Under the pieces are notes generated by a model. It ran no database searches. It saw nothing but the letters and a program-made list of their open reading frames with translations, and was not told where the DNA came from. Below, piece after piece: positions 27,665-37,803 of a stretch of DNA of 64,000 nucleotides. This DNA is from Pseudoxanthomonas sp. GM95 (GTDB taxonomy: Bacteria > Pseudomonadota > Gammaproteobacteria > Xanthomonadales > Xanthomonadaceae), in contig NZ_FOAX01000001.1 in NCBI RefSeq assembly GCF_900109775.1, positions 1,054,001 through 1,118,000 of the forward strand, in the 5' to 3' direction. Position numbers and translations under genes: made by a program. Position 1 is the stretch's first letter, and each line of letters starts with the position of its first letter.

Positions 27665-27749
27665 GCCCAGGTGGCGGAATTGGTAGACGCACTACCTTGA
27701 GGTGGTAGCGGCGAAAGTCGTAGGGGTTCGAGTCCCCTCTTGGGCACCA
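27665..27749 (+). tRNA. tRNA-Leu (GAG)
   Basis: An 85-base class II tRNA with encoded CCA. Acceptor arms GCCCAGG and the 3' complement pair, the anticodon stem CTACC/GGTAG encloses TTGAGGT, giving anticodon GAG at 27699-27701, and the long variable arm is present before the GGGGTTCGAGTCCCC T arm. A TACAAT at 27623-27628 is a possible -10. Confidence 0.97.
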
Positions 27750-27766
27750 ACTTAGCAGTACACGAC

Positions 27767-27788
27767 AAAGGGCCTTGATGGCCCTTTT
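27767..27788 (+). terminator. Intrinsic terminator after tRNA-Leu
   Basis: AAAGGGCC (27767-27774) pairs with GGCCCTTT (27780-27787) around a TTGAT loop, with a T run overlapping the 3' arm. It ends the secG/tRNA-Leu transcript. Confidence 0.7.
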
Positions 27789-27820
27789 GCGTTACTGGCG
27801 CCCGCTGTTTTGCGCACCCA

Positions 27821-27841
27821 GCCCGCTCAGCGGGCTTTTTT
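27821..27841 (+). terminator. Second intrinsic terminator before nuo
   Basis: GCCCGC-TCA-GCGGGC hairpin (27821-27835) followed by TTTTTT. It lies about 33 bp after the first terminator and insulates the nuo operon from upstream transcription. Confidence 0.75.
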
Positions 27842-28153
27842 GTCGGCGGGCCTCGGTCGAAACGCTTTGCTGGTGACGAGAGTCCCTCAAATCGTTTACT
27901 CATGAGTTCAGTGAACGCTACAATTGACGGGTTCGCAGCAGTGTCCGGTACGAATCAACGGAAGGAGGCTGCTGCGAAGCGCCCGGCTTAGCCGGACCGG
28001 AATACGGAAGTCGCGGGTTGCGTCTTCCAAGCGCCAGGCCCGCCTCGCAGGTGGACCCGCAAGCCCGGACCCGAATGCGACCTTCGCACAGGCTGCCGCA
28101 ATGCAGCAGTAGACTGTGCAGCAGGTTGCCGGAACCCAAAAAGAGAATCGCGC
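27842..28153 (+). promoter_or_regulatory. nuo operon upstream region with candidate promoter
   Basis: No protein gene is supported in these 312 bp. TTTACT (27895-27900) and TACAAT (27919-27924), 18 bp apart, are the best sigma-70-like pair. ACTCATGAGT (27898-27907) is a perfect palindrome overlapping the -35 box and could be an operator. The implied untranslated leader is about 220 bases. AAGAGAA (28141-28147) is the likely nuoA ribosome site. Weak assignments apart from the palindrome itself. Confidence 0.4.
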
Positions 28154-28510
28154 GTGCTGGCCAATTACCTGCCGAACCTGCTCTTCCTGATCGTCGCCAC
28201 CGGTATCGGCATCTCGCTGATGGTCATCGGTCGACTGATCGGCCCCCGGCGCCCCGACGCCGAGAAGCTCTCCCCCTACGAATGCGGCTTCGAGGCATTC
28301 GAGGACGCGCGCATGAAGTTCGACGTGCGCTACTACCTGATCGCCATCCAGTTCATCGTCTTCGACCTGGAAATCATCTTCATCGTGCCGTGGACCCAGG
28401 TGTTCATGGACATCGGTGCGCGCTCCCTGGTCACGATGGGCCTGTTCGTGGGCATGTTGTTCCTGGGCTTCATTTACGTCTGGAAGAAGGGAGCGCTCGA
28501 ATGGGAGTGA
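28154..28510 (+). CDS. nuoA: NADH-quinone oxidoreductase subunit A
   Basis: NuoA is a small membrane-arm subunit of respiratory complex I near the quinone site. The 118-residue protein starts with GTG 28154, has three transmembrane helices, and the conserved loop between helices 1 and 2 with YECGFE (the Cys whose exposure marks the deactive state in mitochondria). It opens a 14-gene operon and overlaps nuoB by 10 bases. Confidence 0.95.
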   Translation: MLANYLPNLLFLIVATGIGISLMVIGRLIGPRRPDAEKLSPYECGFEAFEDARMKFDVRYYLIAIQFIVFDLEIIFIVPWTQVFMDIGARSLVTMGLFVGMLFLGFIYVWKKGALEWE

Positions 28511-29055
28511 TCCAAACCATCGATAAGCTGATGACCAACCCCCTGCCGGAAGGACGGGTGGATGACATCCTGCGTCCCGAAGGTGAAAACCCGCTGCTGG
28601 AAAAGGGCTACGTCACCACAAGCGTCGATGCGCTGATGAACTGGGCCCGCACCGGTTCGATGTGGCCGATGACCTTCGGCCTGGCCTGTTGCGCGGTTGA
28701 GATGATGCACGCTGGCGCCGCGCGCCTGGACCTGGATCGTTACGGCGTGGTGTTCCGCCCGTCGCCGCGCCAGTCCGACGTGATGATCGTGGCCGGCACC
28801 CTGGTCAACAAGATGGCCCCGGCGCTGCGCAAGGTCTACGACCAGATGCCCGAGCCCAAGTGGGTCATCTCGATGGGTAGCTGCGCCAACGGCGGCGGCT
28901 ATTACCACTATTCCTACTCGGTGGTGCGCGGCTGCGATCGCATCGTGCCGGTGGACATCTACGTGCCGGGCTGCCCGCCGACGGCCGAAGCGCTGGTCTA
29001 CGGCATCCTGCAGCTGCAGAAGAAGATCTGGCGCACCCAGACCATCGCCCGCTGA
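28501..29055 (+). CDS. nuoB: NADH-quinone oxidoreductase subunit B
   Basis: NuoB carries the N2 4Fe-4S cluster, the last electron carrier before quinone. The 184-residue protein shows the adjacent cysteines of LACCAVEM (about residues 59-62), the further ligands in MGSCANGG and [13 protein letters not shown] 28501 overlaps the end of nuoA; the long upstream open frame is not coding. Confidence 0.97.
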   Translation: MGVIQTIDKLMTNPLPEGRVDDILRPEGENPLLEKGYVTTSVDALMNWARTGSMWPMTFGLACCAVEMMHAGAARLDLDRYGVVFRPSPRQSDVMIVAGTLVNKMAPALRKVYDQMPEPKWVISMGSCANGGGYYHYSYSVVRGCDRIVPVDIYVPGCPPTAEALVYGILQLQKKIWRTQTIAR

Positions 29056-29085
29056 ACCCCTTTACCTAGAGCACGCAAAGCCCCC

Positions 29086-29829
29086 ATGGCAGAGCAAGCC
29101 GTCTACACCGAAGAGTTGCGATCGCGTTTTCCCGACGCACTCGTTTCCGTGTCGCCCTCGGGCGAGACTTCCATCGAGGTGCCGCACGCCCAGTGGCACG
29201 AGCTGTGCCTGGCGCTGCGCGACAGCTTCGGCTTCGAACAGCTGTCGGACCTGTGCGGCGTCGATTACCTGGGCTATGGCAGCGACGAGTGGGATACCTC
29301 GGACGTGTCCTCGCAGGGGTTCTCGCGTGGCGTCGAAGGCAAGGCCGTCGGCCGTTTCGCCTGGGGTGAAGCCCCGACGGGCGAGGGCGCCGATCACGCC
29401 GAAGCGCTGCCGATGCCGACCAATCGCTACGCGGCCGTCGCGCACCTGATTTCCTACCAGCACAACCGTCGCGTGCGCGTGCGTTGCTACGCCCCAAACG
29501 ACGACGTGCCGGTGGTGGCCTCGGTCACCGATATCTGGCCGGGCGCCAACTGGTTCGAGCGCGAGGCGTTCGACCTGTTCGGCATCGTGTTCGCCGGGCA
29601 TCCGGACCTGCGCCGCATCCTGACCGACTACGGCTTCGTCGGTCATCCGTTCCGCAAGGATTTCCCGCTGATCGGCAATGTCGAAGTGCGTTACGACGAA
29701 GAGCGCAAGCGCGTGGTCTACGAGCCGGTGACCTCGGTCGAGCCGCGCGTGGGCGTGCCGCGCGTGATCCGCGAGGACGCCCGCTACCAGACCGCCGCCG
29801 GTGAAACCGCAGCGCGGGAGTCCAAGTAA
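29086..29829 (+). CDS. nuoC: NADH-quinone oxidoreductase subunit C
   Basis: NuoC is a hydrophilic Q-module subunit of complex I, separate here rather than fused to NuoD as in E. coli. The 247-residue protein contains the family signature [10 protein letters not shown] then HPDLRRIL and GHPFRKDFP (about residues 155-195). An insertion of about 35 residues with GSDEWDTSD and [10 protein letters not shown] interrupts the N-terminal half. It ends in TAATG with nuoD (one-base overlap). Confidence 0.95.
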   Translation: MAEQAVYTEELRSRFPDALVSVSPSGETSIEVPHAQWHELCLALRDSFGFEQLSDLCGVDYLGYGSDEWDTSDVSSQGFSRGVEGKAVGRFAWGEAPTGEGADHAEALPMPTNRYAAVAHLISYQHNRRVRVRCYAPNDDVPVVASVTDIWPGANWFEREAFDLFGIVFAGHPDLRRILTDYGFVGHPFRKDFPLIGNVEVRYDEERKRVVYEPVTSVEPRVGVPRVIREDARYQTAAGETAARESK

Positions 29830-31139
29830 TGAGCGCACAGATCAAGCAGTCGCATGAGGCATTCGCCAGCAACGAGGGTGAGCGCAAGCAGGAAATCCGC
29901 AACTACACGATGAACTTCGGCCCGCAGCATCCGGCCGCGCACGGCGTGTTGCGCCTGATCCTGGAGATGGATGGCGAAACCATCGTCCGCGCCGATCCGC
30001 ACATCGGCCTGCTGCACCGGGGGACCGAGAAGCTGGCTGAGTCCAAGCCGTTCAACCAGTCGATCGGCTACATGGATCGCCTGGATTACGTGTCGATGAT
30101 GTGCAACGAGCACGCCTACGTGAAGGCGATCGAAACCCTGATGGGGATCGAGGCACCGGAGCGCGCGCAGTACATCCGCACGATGTTCGACGAGATCACC
30201 CGCATCCTGAATCACCTGATGTGGCTGGGCTCCAATGCGCTCGATCTTGGCGCGATGGCGGTGATGCTGTACGCCTTCCGCGAGCGCGAAGAGCTGATGG
30301 ACTGCTACGAAGCGGTCAGCGGCGCACGCATGCATGCCACGTACTACCGTCCGGGTGGCGTCTATCGCGACCTGCCGTCGACGATGCCCAAGTACAAGGA
30401 ATCGCCCTGGCACAAGGGCGCCAAGCTCAAGCAGTTCAACGCGGCGCGCGAAGGCTCGCTACTGGACTTCCTTGAGGACTTCACCAAGACCTTCCCGAGC
30501 CGCGTCGACGAGTACGAAACCCTGCTCACCGACAACCGCATCTGGAAGCAGCGCACCGTCGGCATCGGCGTGATCACGCCCGAACAGGCGCGCGCCTGGG
30601 GCATGACCGGCGTGATGCTGCGTGGCTCCAACATCGAGTGGGACCTGCGCAAGAAGCAGCCCTACGCCAAGTACGACGCGGTGGATTTCGACATCCCCGT
30701 CGGCGTCAACGGCGACTGCTACGACCGATACCTGGTGCGCGTGGCCGAGATGCGCGAGTCCAACCGCATCATCGCCCAGTGCGTGAAGTGGCTGAAGGCC
30801 AACCCGGGCCCGGTGATGGTCGAGAACTTCAAGGTCGCGCCGCCCAAGCGCGAGGCGATGAAGGACGACATGGAAGCGCTGATCCATCACTTCAAGCTGT
30901 TCTCGGAAGGCTATTGCGTGCCGGCCGGCGAGACCTACACCGCCGTCGAAGCGCCCAAGGGCGAGTTCGGCTGCTACCTGGTGTCCGACGGCGCCAACAA
31001 GCCGTTCCGCGTGCATTTGCGCGCGCCGGGTTTCGTCCATCTTTCTTCGATGGACGCGATCGTGGTCGGGCACATGCTGCCGGATGTGGTGGCAATGATC
31101 GGTACTTACGATTTGGTTTTTGGTGAGGTGGACCGATGA
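29829..31139 (+). CDS. nuoD: NADH-quinone oxidoreductase subunit D
   Basis: NuoD forms most of the quinone-binding cavity. At 436 residues it has the expected [14 protein letters not shown] motif (His of the quinone site), HRGTEKL, and the SYMDRLDYV region. It is the 49-kDa-subunit homologue of hydrogenase large subunits but lacks the metal cysteines, as all NuoD do. It overlaps nuoC by one base and nuoE by ATGA. Confidence 0.97.
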   Translation: MSAQIKQSHEAFASNEGERKQEIRNYTMNFGPQHPAAHGVLRLILEMDGETIVRADPHIGLLHRGTEKLAESKPFNQSIGYMDRLDYVSMMCNEHAYVKAIETLMGIEAPERAQYIRTMFDEITRILNHLMWLGSNALDLGAMAVMLYAFREREELMDCYEAVSGARMHATYYRPGGVYRDLPSTMPKYKESPWHKGAKLKQFNAAREGSLLDFLEDFTKTFPSRVDEYETLLTDNRIWKQRTVGIGVITPEQARAWGMTGVMLRGSNIEWDLRKKQPYAKYDAVDFDIPVGVNGDCYDRYLVRVAEMRESNRIIAQCVKWLKANPGPVMVENFKVAPPKREAMKDDMEALIHHFKLFSEGYCVPAGETYTAVEAPKGEFGCYLVSDGANKPFRVHLRAPGFVHLSSMDAIVVGHMLPDVVAMIGTYDLVFGEVDR

Positions 31140-31663
31140 AGGCCACGGGTAATTTCGAGAACGCGCGCCAGGTCGACCCGCAGGTCATCCTCAGCGAGAA
31201 GACGCGCGCCCACATCGATCATTGGCTGGCCAAGTTCCCGCCGGATCGCAAGCGTTCGGCCGTGCTGCAGGGCCTGCACGCCGCACAGGAACAGAACGGT
31301 GGCTGGCTCAACGACGAGCTGATTGCCGGCGTGGCCAAGTACCTGGACATCCCGCCGGTGTGGGCCTACGAGGTCGCCAGCTTCTACTCGATGTTCGAGC
31401 TGGAAAAAGTCGGTCGCCACAACGTCGCCTTCTGCACCAACATCAGCTGCTGGCTCAACGGCGGCGAAGAACTGGCGCAGCACGCCGAGCGCAAGCTCGG
31501 TTGCAAGCGCGGCCAGTCCAGCGCCGACGGCCGCATCTTCCTCAAGCGCGAGGAAGAGTGCCTGGCCGCGTGCTCGGCCGCGCCAATGATGGTGATCAAC
31601 GGGCATTACCACGAAAACCTCACGCCCGAGAAAGTCGACGCACTGCTGGACGGGCTGGAGTAA
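31136..31663 (+). CDS. nuoE: NADH-quinone oxidoreductase subunit E
   Basis: NuoE holds the N1a 2Fe-2S cluster next to the FMN site. The 175-residue thioredoxin-like protein has the four cluster cysteines in CTNISC (about 98-103) and CLAAC (about 142-146). It overlaps nuoD by four bases and precedes nuoF by 4 bp. Confidence 0.96.
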   Translation: MKATGNFENARQVDPQVILSEKTRAHIDHWLAKFPPDRKRSAVLQGLHAAQEQNGGWLNDELIAGVAKYLDIPPVWAYEVASFYSMFELEKVGRHNVAFCTNISCWLNGGEELAQHAERKLGCKRGQSSADGRIFLKREEECLAACSAAPMMVINGHYHENLTPEKVDALLDGLE

Positions 31664-31667
31664 GCGC

Positions 31668-33002
31668 ATGGCACATTCGCACGCACCGAAGGGCCCGGTC
31701 GGACCGGCACCGCTGCCGCATCAGGTGGTCTACACCACGCTGCACTACGACACGCCGTGGTCCTACGAAAGCTACCTCAAGACCGGTGGCTACGCGGCCC
31801 TGCGCAAGATCCTCGAAGAGAAGATCTCGCCGGCCGACGTCATCGAGATGGTCAAGGCCTCCAACCTGCGCGGCCGCGGCGGCGCGGGCTTCCCGACCGG
31901 CCTGAAGTGGTCCTTCATGCCCAAGGGCGACATGCAGAAGTACATCCTCTGCAACTCGGACGAGTCCGAGCCGGGCACCTGTAAGGACCGCGACATCCTG
32001 CGCTACAACCCGCATTCGGTCGTGGAAGGCATGGCGATCGCCTGCTACGCCACCGGCTCGACCGTGGGCTACAACTACCTGCGCGGCGAGTTCCACCACG
32101 AGCCGTTCGAAAACTTCGAACAAGCCCTGGCCGACGCCTACGCCAATGGCTGGCTGGGCAAGGACATCCTCGGCAGCGGGATCGACATCGACATCTATGG
32201 CGCGCTGGGCGCCGGCGCCTACATCTGCGGCGAAGAAACCGCACTGATGGAATCGCTGGAAGGCAAGAAGGGCCAGCCGCGCTACAAGCCGCCGTTCCCC
32301 GCGAACTTCGGCCTGTACGGCAAGCCGACCACGATCAACAACACCGAGACCTATGCCTCGGTGCCGGCGATCATCCGCAACGGTCCGGAATGGTTCTTGG
32401 GCCTGAGCAAGACCAAGAACGGCGGACCGAAGATCTTCTCGGTCTCCGGTTGCGTGGCCAAGGGCGGCAACTTCGAAGTGCCGCTGGGCACCACCTTCGA
32501 CGAACTGCTGGAAATGGCCGGCGGCCTCAAGCCGGGCCGCACGCTCAAGGCCGCGGTGCCGGGCGGCGTGTCGATGCCCGTGCTGAAGGCCGACCAGCTG
32601 GCCGGCCTGCAGATGGACTACGACACCCTGCGTGCCCTGGGCACCGGCTTGGGTTCGGGCGCCATCGTCGTGCTGGACGACAGCGTCTGCTGCGTGCGCT
32701 TTGCGTGCCGCATCTCGCAGTTCTTCCACAAGGAATCCTGCGGTCAGTGCACGCCGTGTCGCGAAGGCACCGGCTGGATGCACCGCGTGCTGGAGCGCAT
32801 CGTCGCCGGCAAGGGCACGATGGAAGACCTGCACCAGTTGAAGGCCGTGGCCGGCCAGATCGAAGGCCACACCATCTGCGCGTTCGGTGAAGCGGCGGCA
32901 TGGCCCATCCAGGGCTTCCTGCGCCAGTTCTGGGACGAGTTCGAGTACTACATCGTCAACGGTCGTTCGATCGTCGACGGCCCGCTGGAGGCTGCGGCAT
33001 GA
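31668..33002 (+). CDS. nuoF: NADH-quinone oxidoreductase subunit F
   Basis: NuoF binds NADH and FMN and the N3 4Fe-4S cluster, the entry point of electrons. The 444-residue protein has the NADH loop [11 protein letters not shown], the FMN segment with [13 protein letters not shown], and the cluster motif [12 protein letters not shown] with a fourth Cys in HTICAFG. Stop overlaps nuoG by ATGA. Confidence 0.97.
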   Translation: MAHSHAPKGPVGPAPLPHQVVYTTLHYDTPWSYESYLKTGGYAALRKILEEKISPADVIEMVKASNLRGRGGAGFPTGLKWSFMPKGDMQKYILCNSDESEPGTCKDRDILRYNPHSVVEGMAIACYATGSTVGYNYLRGEFHHEPFENFEQALADAYANGWLGKDILGSGIDIDIYGALGAGAYICGEETALMESLEGKKGQPRYKPPFPANFGLYGKPTTINNTETYASVPAIIRNGPEWFLGLSKTKNGGPKIFSVSGCVAKGGNFEVPLGTTFDELLEMAGGLKPGRTLKAAVPGGVSMPVLKADQLAGLQMDYDTLRALGTGLGSGAIVVLDDSVCCVRFACRISQFFHKESCGQCTPCREGTGWMHRVLERIVAGKGTMEDLHQLKAVAGQIEGHTICAFGEAAAWPIQGFLRQFWDEFEYYIVNGRSIVDGPLEAAA

Positions 33003-35245
33003 GTGCCCAACCGGTCGATCCCAACGTCCCACCGGATCACGTCACCATCGAGATCGACGGCCGCGTCCTGTACGCGCCGAAGGGTTCGATGATCATCCAG
33101 GCCGCCGACAAGGCCGGCATCCCGATCCCTCGTTTCTGCTACCACGACAAGCTGTCCATCGCGGCCAACTGCCGCATGTGCCTGGTCGATACGGAAATCG
33201 GCGGCCGCGGTGCGCCCAAGCCGTCGCCGGCCTGCGCCACGCCCGTGGGCGAAGGCCTGAAGGTGTTCACGCGCAACGAAAAGGCGCTGAAGTTCCAGCG
33301 CAGCGTCATGGAATTCCTGCTGATCAACCATCCGCTGGACTGCCCGATCTGCGATCAGGGCGGCGAGTGCGAACTGCAGGATGTGTCGCTGGGCTATGGC
33401 CGCTCGGTCAGCCGCTTCAACGAGCGCAAGCGCACCGTGCCGGACGAGGACATCGGGCCGCTGGTTGCCACCGAGATGACCCGCTGCATCCAGTGCACGC
33501 GCTGCGTGCGCTTCACCGCGGAAGTGGCGGGCACCTACGAACTCGGCGGCATGTACCGCGGCGAGAATTTGCAGATCGGCACCTATGACGGCAAGCCGCT
33601 GACCACTGAGCTCTCGGGCAATGTGGTCGACGTGTGCCCGGTCGGCGCGCTGACCAACAAGGTGTTCCAGTTCAAGGCGCGCCCGTGGGAGCTGCAGGCA
33701 CGCGAATCGCTGGGCTACCACGATGCGATGGGGTCGAACCTGTTCGTGCATGTGCGTCGCGGCGAAGTGCTGCGCACCGTGCCGCGCGACAACGAGGCGG
33801 TCAACGAATGCTGGCTGTCCGATCGCGATCGTTATTCGCACCAGGGCCTGTACGCCGAAGACCGTGCGGTCAAGCCGCTGCAGAAGGTCAACGGTGAGTG
33901 GAAGGAAGTGAGCTGGGCCGAAGGTCTGGCCGCCGCCGCTGAAATCCTCAAGAGCCACCAGGGCGATGACCTGGGCGTGCTGGTCCATCCGGCGACCTCG
34001 AACGAGGAGGGCGGCCTGCTGGCCAAGCTCGCTTCGGGCCTGGGCACCGGCAACCTCGACCATCGCATCCTGTCCAACGACCTGTCTGATGCCGCCGTGG
34101 CGCAGCCGTTCGCGCTGCCGCTGGCCGACATCGAAAAGGCCGGCGCGATCGTGGTGTTCGGCAGCAACGTGCGCCACGAGCTGCCGCTGCTGCACCAGCG
34201 CATCCGCAAGGCCAACCGCAACGGCGCCAAGGTGCATGTGGTCAATCCGGTGGATTTCGATTTCACATTCGCCACGACCGGCAAGCACATCGTGCCGCCG
34301 TCGCAGCTGGCTGACGCACTGGGCAAGACCGAGCTTCGCGACGCGGTGAAGGGCGCCAGCTCGGCGGTGATCATCGTCGGTGCCATCGCCGAGAACCACC
34401 CGCAAGCCGCCGCGCTGCGCAAGGCTGCTGCAGATTTCGCAGAAGCCACCGGCGCCGCGCTTTGCCGCATCCCGCAGGGCGCCAACGCCGTGGGCCTGGC
34501 CCGCGCCGGCGTGCTGCCGACGGGCAGCGACGCGGTCGACATGGTGAGCAAGCCGCGCGGTGCCTACGTGATCTACGGCATCGAGCCGGGCCTGGATTTC
34601 GCGCATGGCTTTGCCACGCAGAAGGCGCTGACCGCCGCCAAGGTCGTGGCGTTCAGCCACTTCGCCTGTGCGTCCACGCGGCGCATGGCCGATGTGATCC
34701 TGCCGATCGGCGCACTGCCGGAAATCGACGCGACCCTGACCAACCTCGACAGCCGCAACCAGCGTGCCCAGGCCGGCAGCAAGCTGCCGGGCGAAGCGCG
34801 CGAAGGCTGGAAGGTGCTGCGTGCCCTCGGTGGCGCGCTGAACCTGCCGGGCTTCGAGTTCACCGACCTGGCCGGCGCGCGCGCCAGCCTGGCCGGCGCC
34901 GCTGCTGTGACGCCGAAGGCCTCGGCGGCCCCGTCGCTGGCAGGCGAGGGCTTCGAAGTCGTCGCCACCGCGGCCATCTACCGCACCGATGGATTCGTCC
35001 GTCGCGCCGCGGCGCTGCAGTCGCATCCGCTCAACACCGCGCCGTCGGTCAGTCTGCATCCGACCGATGCGCAGGCCGCGGGCCTAGCGGACGGGCAGGT
35101 GGCCAAGGTGCAGGCCGGCGACGGAACCGCCACCTTGCCGGTGGTGATCAATGACCGTGTCGCACCGGGTTCGGTGTGGATCGAGTCGGGCCATGGCGCC
35201 ACCGCGCCCATCGGCGCCGGCCGTGTGAAGGTGGTGGCTGCATGA
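32999..35245 (+). CDS. nuoG: NADH-quinone oxidoreductase subunit G
   Basis: NuoG is the large iron-sulfur subunit (748 residues here). Order: N-terminal 2Fe-2S ferredoxin domain ([17 protein letters not shown]), the His-Cys3 4Fe-4S site in [14 protein letters not shown], the [10 protein letters not shown]...CPVGAL 4Fe-4S site, then a molybdopterin-oxidoreductase-like domain without metal cofactor. The C-terminal part is Ala-rich and less conserved. ATG 32999 overlaps nuoF by four bases. Confidence 0.96.
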   Translation: MSAQPVDPNVPPDHVTIEIDGRVLYAPKGSMIIQAADKAGIPIPRFCYHDKLSIAANCRMCLVDTEIGGRGAPKPSPACATPVGEGLKVFTRNEKALKFQRSVMEFLLINHPLDCPICDQGGECELQDVSLGYGRSVSRFNERKRTVPDEDIGPLVATEMTRCIQCTRCVRFTAEVAGTYELGGMYRGENLQIGTYDGKPLTTELSGNVVDVCPVGALTNKVFQFKARPWELQARESLGYHDAMGSNLFVHVRRGEVLRTVPRDNEAVNECWLSDRDRYSHQGLYAEDRAVKPLQKVNGEWKEVSWAEGLAAAAEILKSHQGDDLGVLVHPATSNEEGGLLAKLASGLGTGNLDHRILSNDLSDAAVAQPFALPLADIEKAGAIVVFGSNVRHELPLLHQRIRKANRNGAKVHVVNPVDFDFTFATTGKHIVPPSQLADALGKTELRDAVKGASSAVIIVGAIAENHPQAAALRKAAADFAEATGAALCRIPQGANAVGLARAGVLPTGSDAVDMVSKPRGAYVIYGIEPGLDFAHGFATQKALTAAKVVAFSHFACASTRRMADVILPIGALPEIDATLTNLDSRNQRAQAGSKLPGEAREGWKVLRALGGALNLPGFEFTDLAGARASLAGAAAVTPKASAAPSLAGEGFEVVATAAIYRTDGFVRRAAALQSHPLNTAPSVSLHPTDAQAAGLADGQVAKVQAGDGTATLPVVINDRVAPGSVWIESGHGATAPIGAGRVKVVAA

Positions 35246-36336
35246 ACGAGTTGTTGATCGATGGCGTCAGTCCGCTGCGCGACTGGCTGCTGGGTCTGGG
35301 CGCCATCGGCATGATCATCTGGATCGTGCTGAAGATCCTGGTGATCACCATGCCGGTGATCATTTCGGTGTCGTTCTACGTGGTGTGGGAGCGCAAGCTG
35401 ATCGGCTGGATGCACGTGCGCCACGGGCCGATGTACGTCGGCATGGGCATCTTCCAGGCCTTCGCCGACGTCTTCAAACTGCTGTTCAAGGAAATCCTGC
35501 AGCCGGCCAACGCGCAGAAGTCGATCTTCGTGATCGCCCCGCTGATCGGCCTGGCGCCGGCGTTCGCGGCCTGGGCGGTGGTGCCGTTCGACGCGCAGAT
35601 CGTGCTGTCCAATGCCAATGCCGGCCTGCTGTACCTGCTGGCGATGACCTCACTGGGCGTGTACGGCATCATCCTGGCCGGCTGGGCGTCCAACTCCAAG
35701 TACGCGTTCCTGGGCGCGCTGCGTTCGGCCGCGCAGGTGGTCAGCTACGAAATCGCGATGGGCTTTGCCCTGGTCGGCGTAATGATCGCCGCGGGCAGCC
35801 TCAACCTGTCGGCGATCGTGCAGGCCCAGACCGGCGATGCCGGCCTGTTCGAGTGGTACTGGCTGCCGCTGTTCCCGTTGTTCATCGTGTACTGGGTGTC
35901 CGGCGTCGCCGAGACCAACCGCGCGCCGTTCGACGTGGTGGAAGGCGAATCGGAAATCGTCGCCGGCCACATGGTCGAATATTCCGGCGGTGCGTTCGCG
36001 CTGTTCTTCCTGGCCGAATACGCCAACATGATCCTGGTCAGCTTCCTGGTCTCGATCTTCTTCCTCGGCGGCTGGCTGAGCCCGTGGCCGCAGGCCTGGG
36101 GCAACCCGGACATCTCGCCGTGGGTCAACTGGATCTGGGCCGGCGGCTGGCCGTGGCTGTTTGCCAAGGCGTTCTTCTTCGCCAGTGCCTTCATCTGGTT
36201 CCGTGCCAGCTTCCCGCGCTACCGCTATGACCAGATCATGCGGCTGGGCTGGAAGGTCTTCATTCCCCTGACCATCGTCTGGATCGCAGTCACCGCGCTG
36301 ATGGTCTTCTACGGCGTCATCCAGCGAGGCGCCTGA
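35242..36336 (+). CDS. nuoH: NADH-quinone oxidoreductase subunit H
   Basis: NuoH links the membrane arm to the peripheral arm and completes the quinone channel. The 364-residue protein has about eight transmembrane helices and the conserved cytoplasmic loops [14 protein letters not shown] and [15 protein letters not shown], the most conserved parts of the family. ATG 35242 overlaps the nuoG stop. Confidence 0.97.
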   Translation: MNELLIDGVSPLRDWLLGLGAIGMIIWIVLKILVITMPVIISVSFYVVWERKLIGWMHVRHGPMYVGMGIFQAFADVFKLLFKEILQPANAQKSIFVIAPLIGLAPAFAAWAVVPFDAQIVLSNANAGLLYLLAMTSLGVYGIILAGWASNSKYAFLGALRSAAQVVSYEIAMGFALVGVMIAAGSLNLSAIVQAQTGDAGLFEWYWLPLFPLFIVYWVSGVAETNRAPFDVVEGESEIVAGHMVEYSGGAFALFFLAEYANMILVSFLVSIFFLGGWLSPWPQAWGNPDISPWVNWIWAGGWPWLFAKAFFFASAFIWFRASFPRYRYDQIMRLGWKVFIPLTIVWIAVTALMVFYGVIQRGA

Positions 36337-36341
36337 CACTC

Positions 36342-36830
36342 ATGAACAAGATCACGCATTACTTCAAGAGCCTGCTGCTGCTTGAGCTGCTGCAGGGCTT
36401 GTGGCTGACGTTCAAGTACACGTTCAAGCCCAAGTACACGATGATGTACCCGATGGAGAAGTTCCCGCAGTCGCCGCGTTTCCGCGGCCTGCATGCGCTT
36501 CGCCGCTATCCCAACGGGGAAGAGCGCTGCATCGCCTGCAAGCTGTGCGAAGCGGTCTGCCCGGCGTTGGCGATCACCATCGATTCGACCAAGCGCGAGG
36601 ACGGCACCCGCCGCACCACGCGTTACGACATCGACCTGTTCAAGTGCATCTACTGCGGCTTCTGCGAAGAAAGCTGTCCGGTGGACTCCATCGTGGAAAC
36701 CCACGTGCTGGAGTACCACTTCGAAAACCGTGGCGAGAACATCGTCACCAAGCCGCAGCTGCTGGCCATTGGCGACCGACTCGAGTCGGAAATCGCCGAG
36801 CGCCGTGCCGCCGACGCCGCATTCCGCTGA
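36342..36830 (+). CDS. nuoI: NADH-quinone oxidoreductase subunit I
   Basis: NuoI carries the N6a and N6b 4Fe-4S clusters that pass electrons to NuoB. The 162-residue ferredoxin-like protein has both Cys motifs, [12 protein letters not shown] (about 64-75) and [12 protein letters not shown] (about 103-114), after an amphipathic N-terminal helix that lies on the membrane. Confidence 0.97.
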   Translation: MNKITHYFKSLLLLELLQGLWLTFKYTFKPKYTMMYPMEKFPQSPRFRGLHALRRYPNGEERCIACKLCEAVCPALAITIDSTKREDGTRRTTRYDIDLFKCIYCGFCEESCPVDSIVETHVLEYHFENRGENIVTKPQLLAIGDRLESEIAERRAADAAFR

Positions 36831-36837
36831 GGACGAG

Positions 36838-37494
36838 ATGGACTGGGTACTGATCAGCTTCTACATCTTCGCCGCCGTCGCCGCATTGTCCGGCGCCGCG
36901 GTGATCAGCGTGCGCAACCCCGTGCACGCGGTCCTCTTCCTCATCCTGACTTTCTTCAGCGTGGCCTGCACCTGGCTGCTGGTGGGCGCCGAGTTCCTGG
37001 GCGTGGCCCTGATCCTGGTGTACGTCGGCGCGGTGATGGTGCTGTTCCTGTTCGTGGTCATGATGCTGGACATCGACGTGGCCAACCTGCGCCAGGGCTG
37101 GGTGAAGTTCCTGCCCGTGGGCATCCTGGTGGCGGTGGTCATGCTGGTCCAGATGCTGGTGCTGATCGGGATCAAGGCCAAGATCGGCGCGGTGCTGCCG
37201 GACAACGCGGCCTCGGCCGCGGCCGAGACCTCCAACATCACCTGGTTGGCGCGCTCGCTGTTCACCGAGTTCCTGCTGCCGTTCGAGTTCGCCGCCGTGA
37301 TCCTGACCGTGGCGGTCATCGCCGCAGTGATGCTGACCCTGCGCAAGCGCGAAGGCGTCAAGTCGCAGAACCCATCCGAGCAGACCCGGGTCAAGGCCGC
37401 CGACCGCTTCCGCATGGTGCGCATGGACGCGGTGCGCCCGGTGGTGCCCGCGCCCGAAGCGCCGGCTGAAGATTCGCAGGAGGCCAAGCCATGA
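36838..37494 (+). CDS. nuoJ: NADH-quinone oxidoreductase subunit J
   Basis: NuoJ is a five-helix membrane-arm subunit; its third helix contains the [18 protein letters not shown] stretch with the pi-bulge involved in coupling. The 218-residue protein ends with a polar, Pro/Ala-rich tail of about 50 residues. ATG 36838 was chosen over the upstream open frame, which overlaps nuoI. The stop overlaps nuoK (ATGA). Confidence 0.95.
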   Translation: MDWVLISFYIFAAVAALSGAAVISVRNPVHAVLFLILTFFSVACTWLLVGAEFLGVALILVYVGAVMVLFLFVVMMLDIDVANLRQGWVKFLPVGILVAVVMLVQMLVLIGIKAKIGAVLPDNAASAAAETSNITWLARSLFTEFLLPFEFAAVILTVAVIAAVMLTLRKREGVKSQNPSEQTRVKAADRFRMVRMDAVRPVVPAPEAPAEDSQEAKP

Positions 37495-37796
37495 TCACCC
37501 TCGGACACCTGCTGGCGCTGGGCGCGGTGCTGTTCTGCATCTCGCTGGCCGGCATCTTCCTCAACCGCAAGAACGTGATCATCCTGCTGATGTCGATCGA
37601 GCTGATGCTGCTCTCGGTCAACATCAACTTCGTGGCGTTCTCGCGCCAGTTGGGCGATACCGCCGGGCAGATCTTCGTGTTCTTCATCCTCACCGTGGCC
37701 GCGGCCGAGGCCGCGATCGGCCTGGCGATCCTGGTCGCGCTGTTCCGCAGCCGGCGCACGATCAACGTCGCCGAAGTCGACTCCCTCAAGGGCTGA
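37491..37796 (+). CDS. nuoK: NADH-quinone oxidoreductase subunit K
   Basis: NuoK (101 residues, three helices) is the MrpC-like proton-channel neighbour subunit. The two conserved membrane glutamates appear in [10 protein letters not shown] and [10 protein letters not shown]. Followed by nuoL after 7 bp. Confidence 0.97.
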   Translation: MITLGHLLALGAVLFCISLAGIFLNRKNVIILLMSIELMLLSVNINFVAFSRQLGDTAGQIFVFFILTVAAAEAAIGLAILVALFRSRRTINVAEVDSLKG

Positions 37797-37803
37797 TGTA
37801 CTG

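Noticed and set aside
27924-28112. Possible 62-codon protein in the nuo leader
   Set aside because: No ribosome site, no conserved pattern, and a mix of basic and random residues.
32948-35059. Antisense open frame of 703 codons over nuoG
   Set aside because: nuoG is certain on the plus strand; the antisense product is His/Arg/Ala-rich and featureless.
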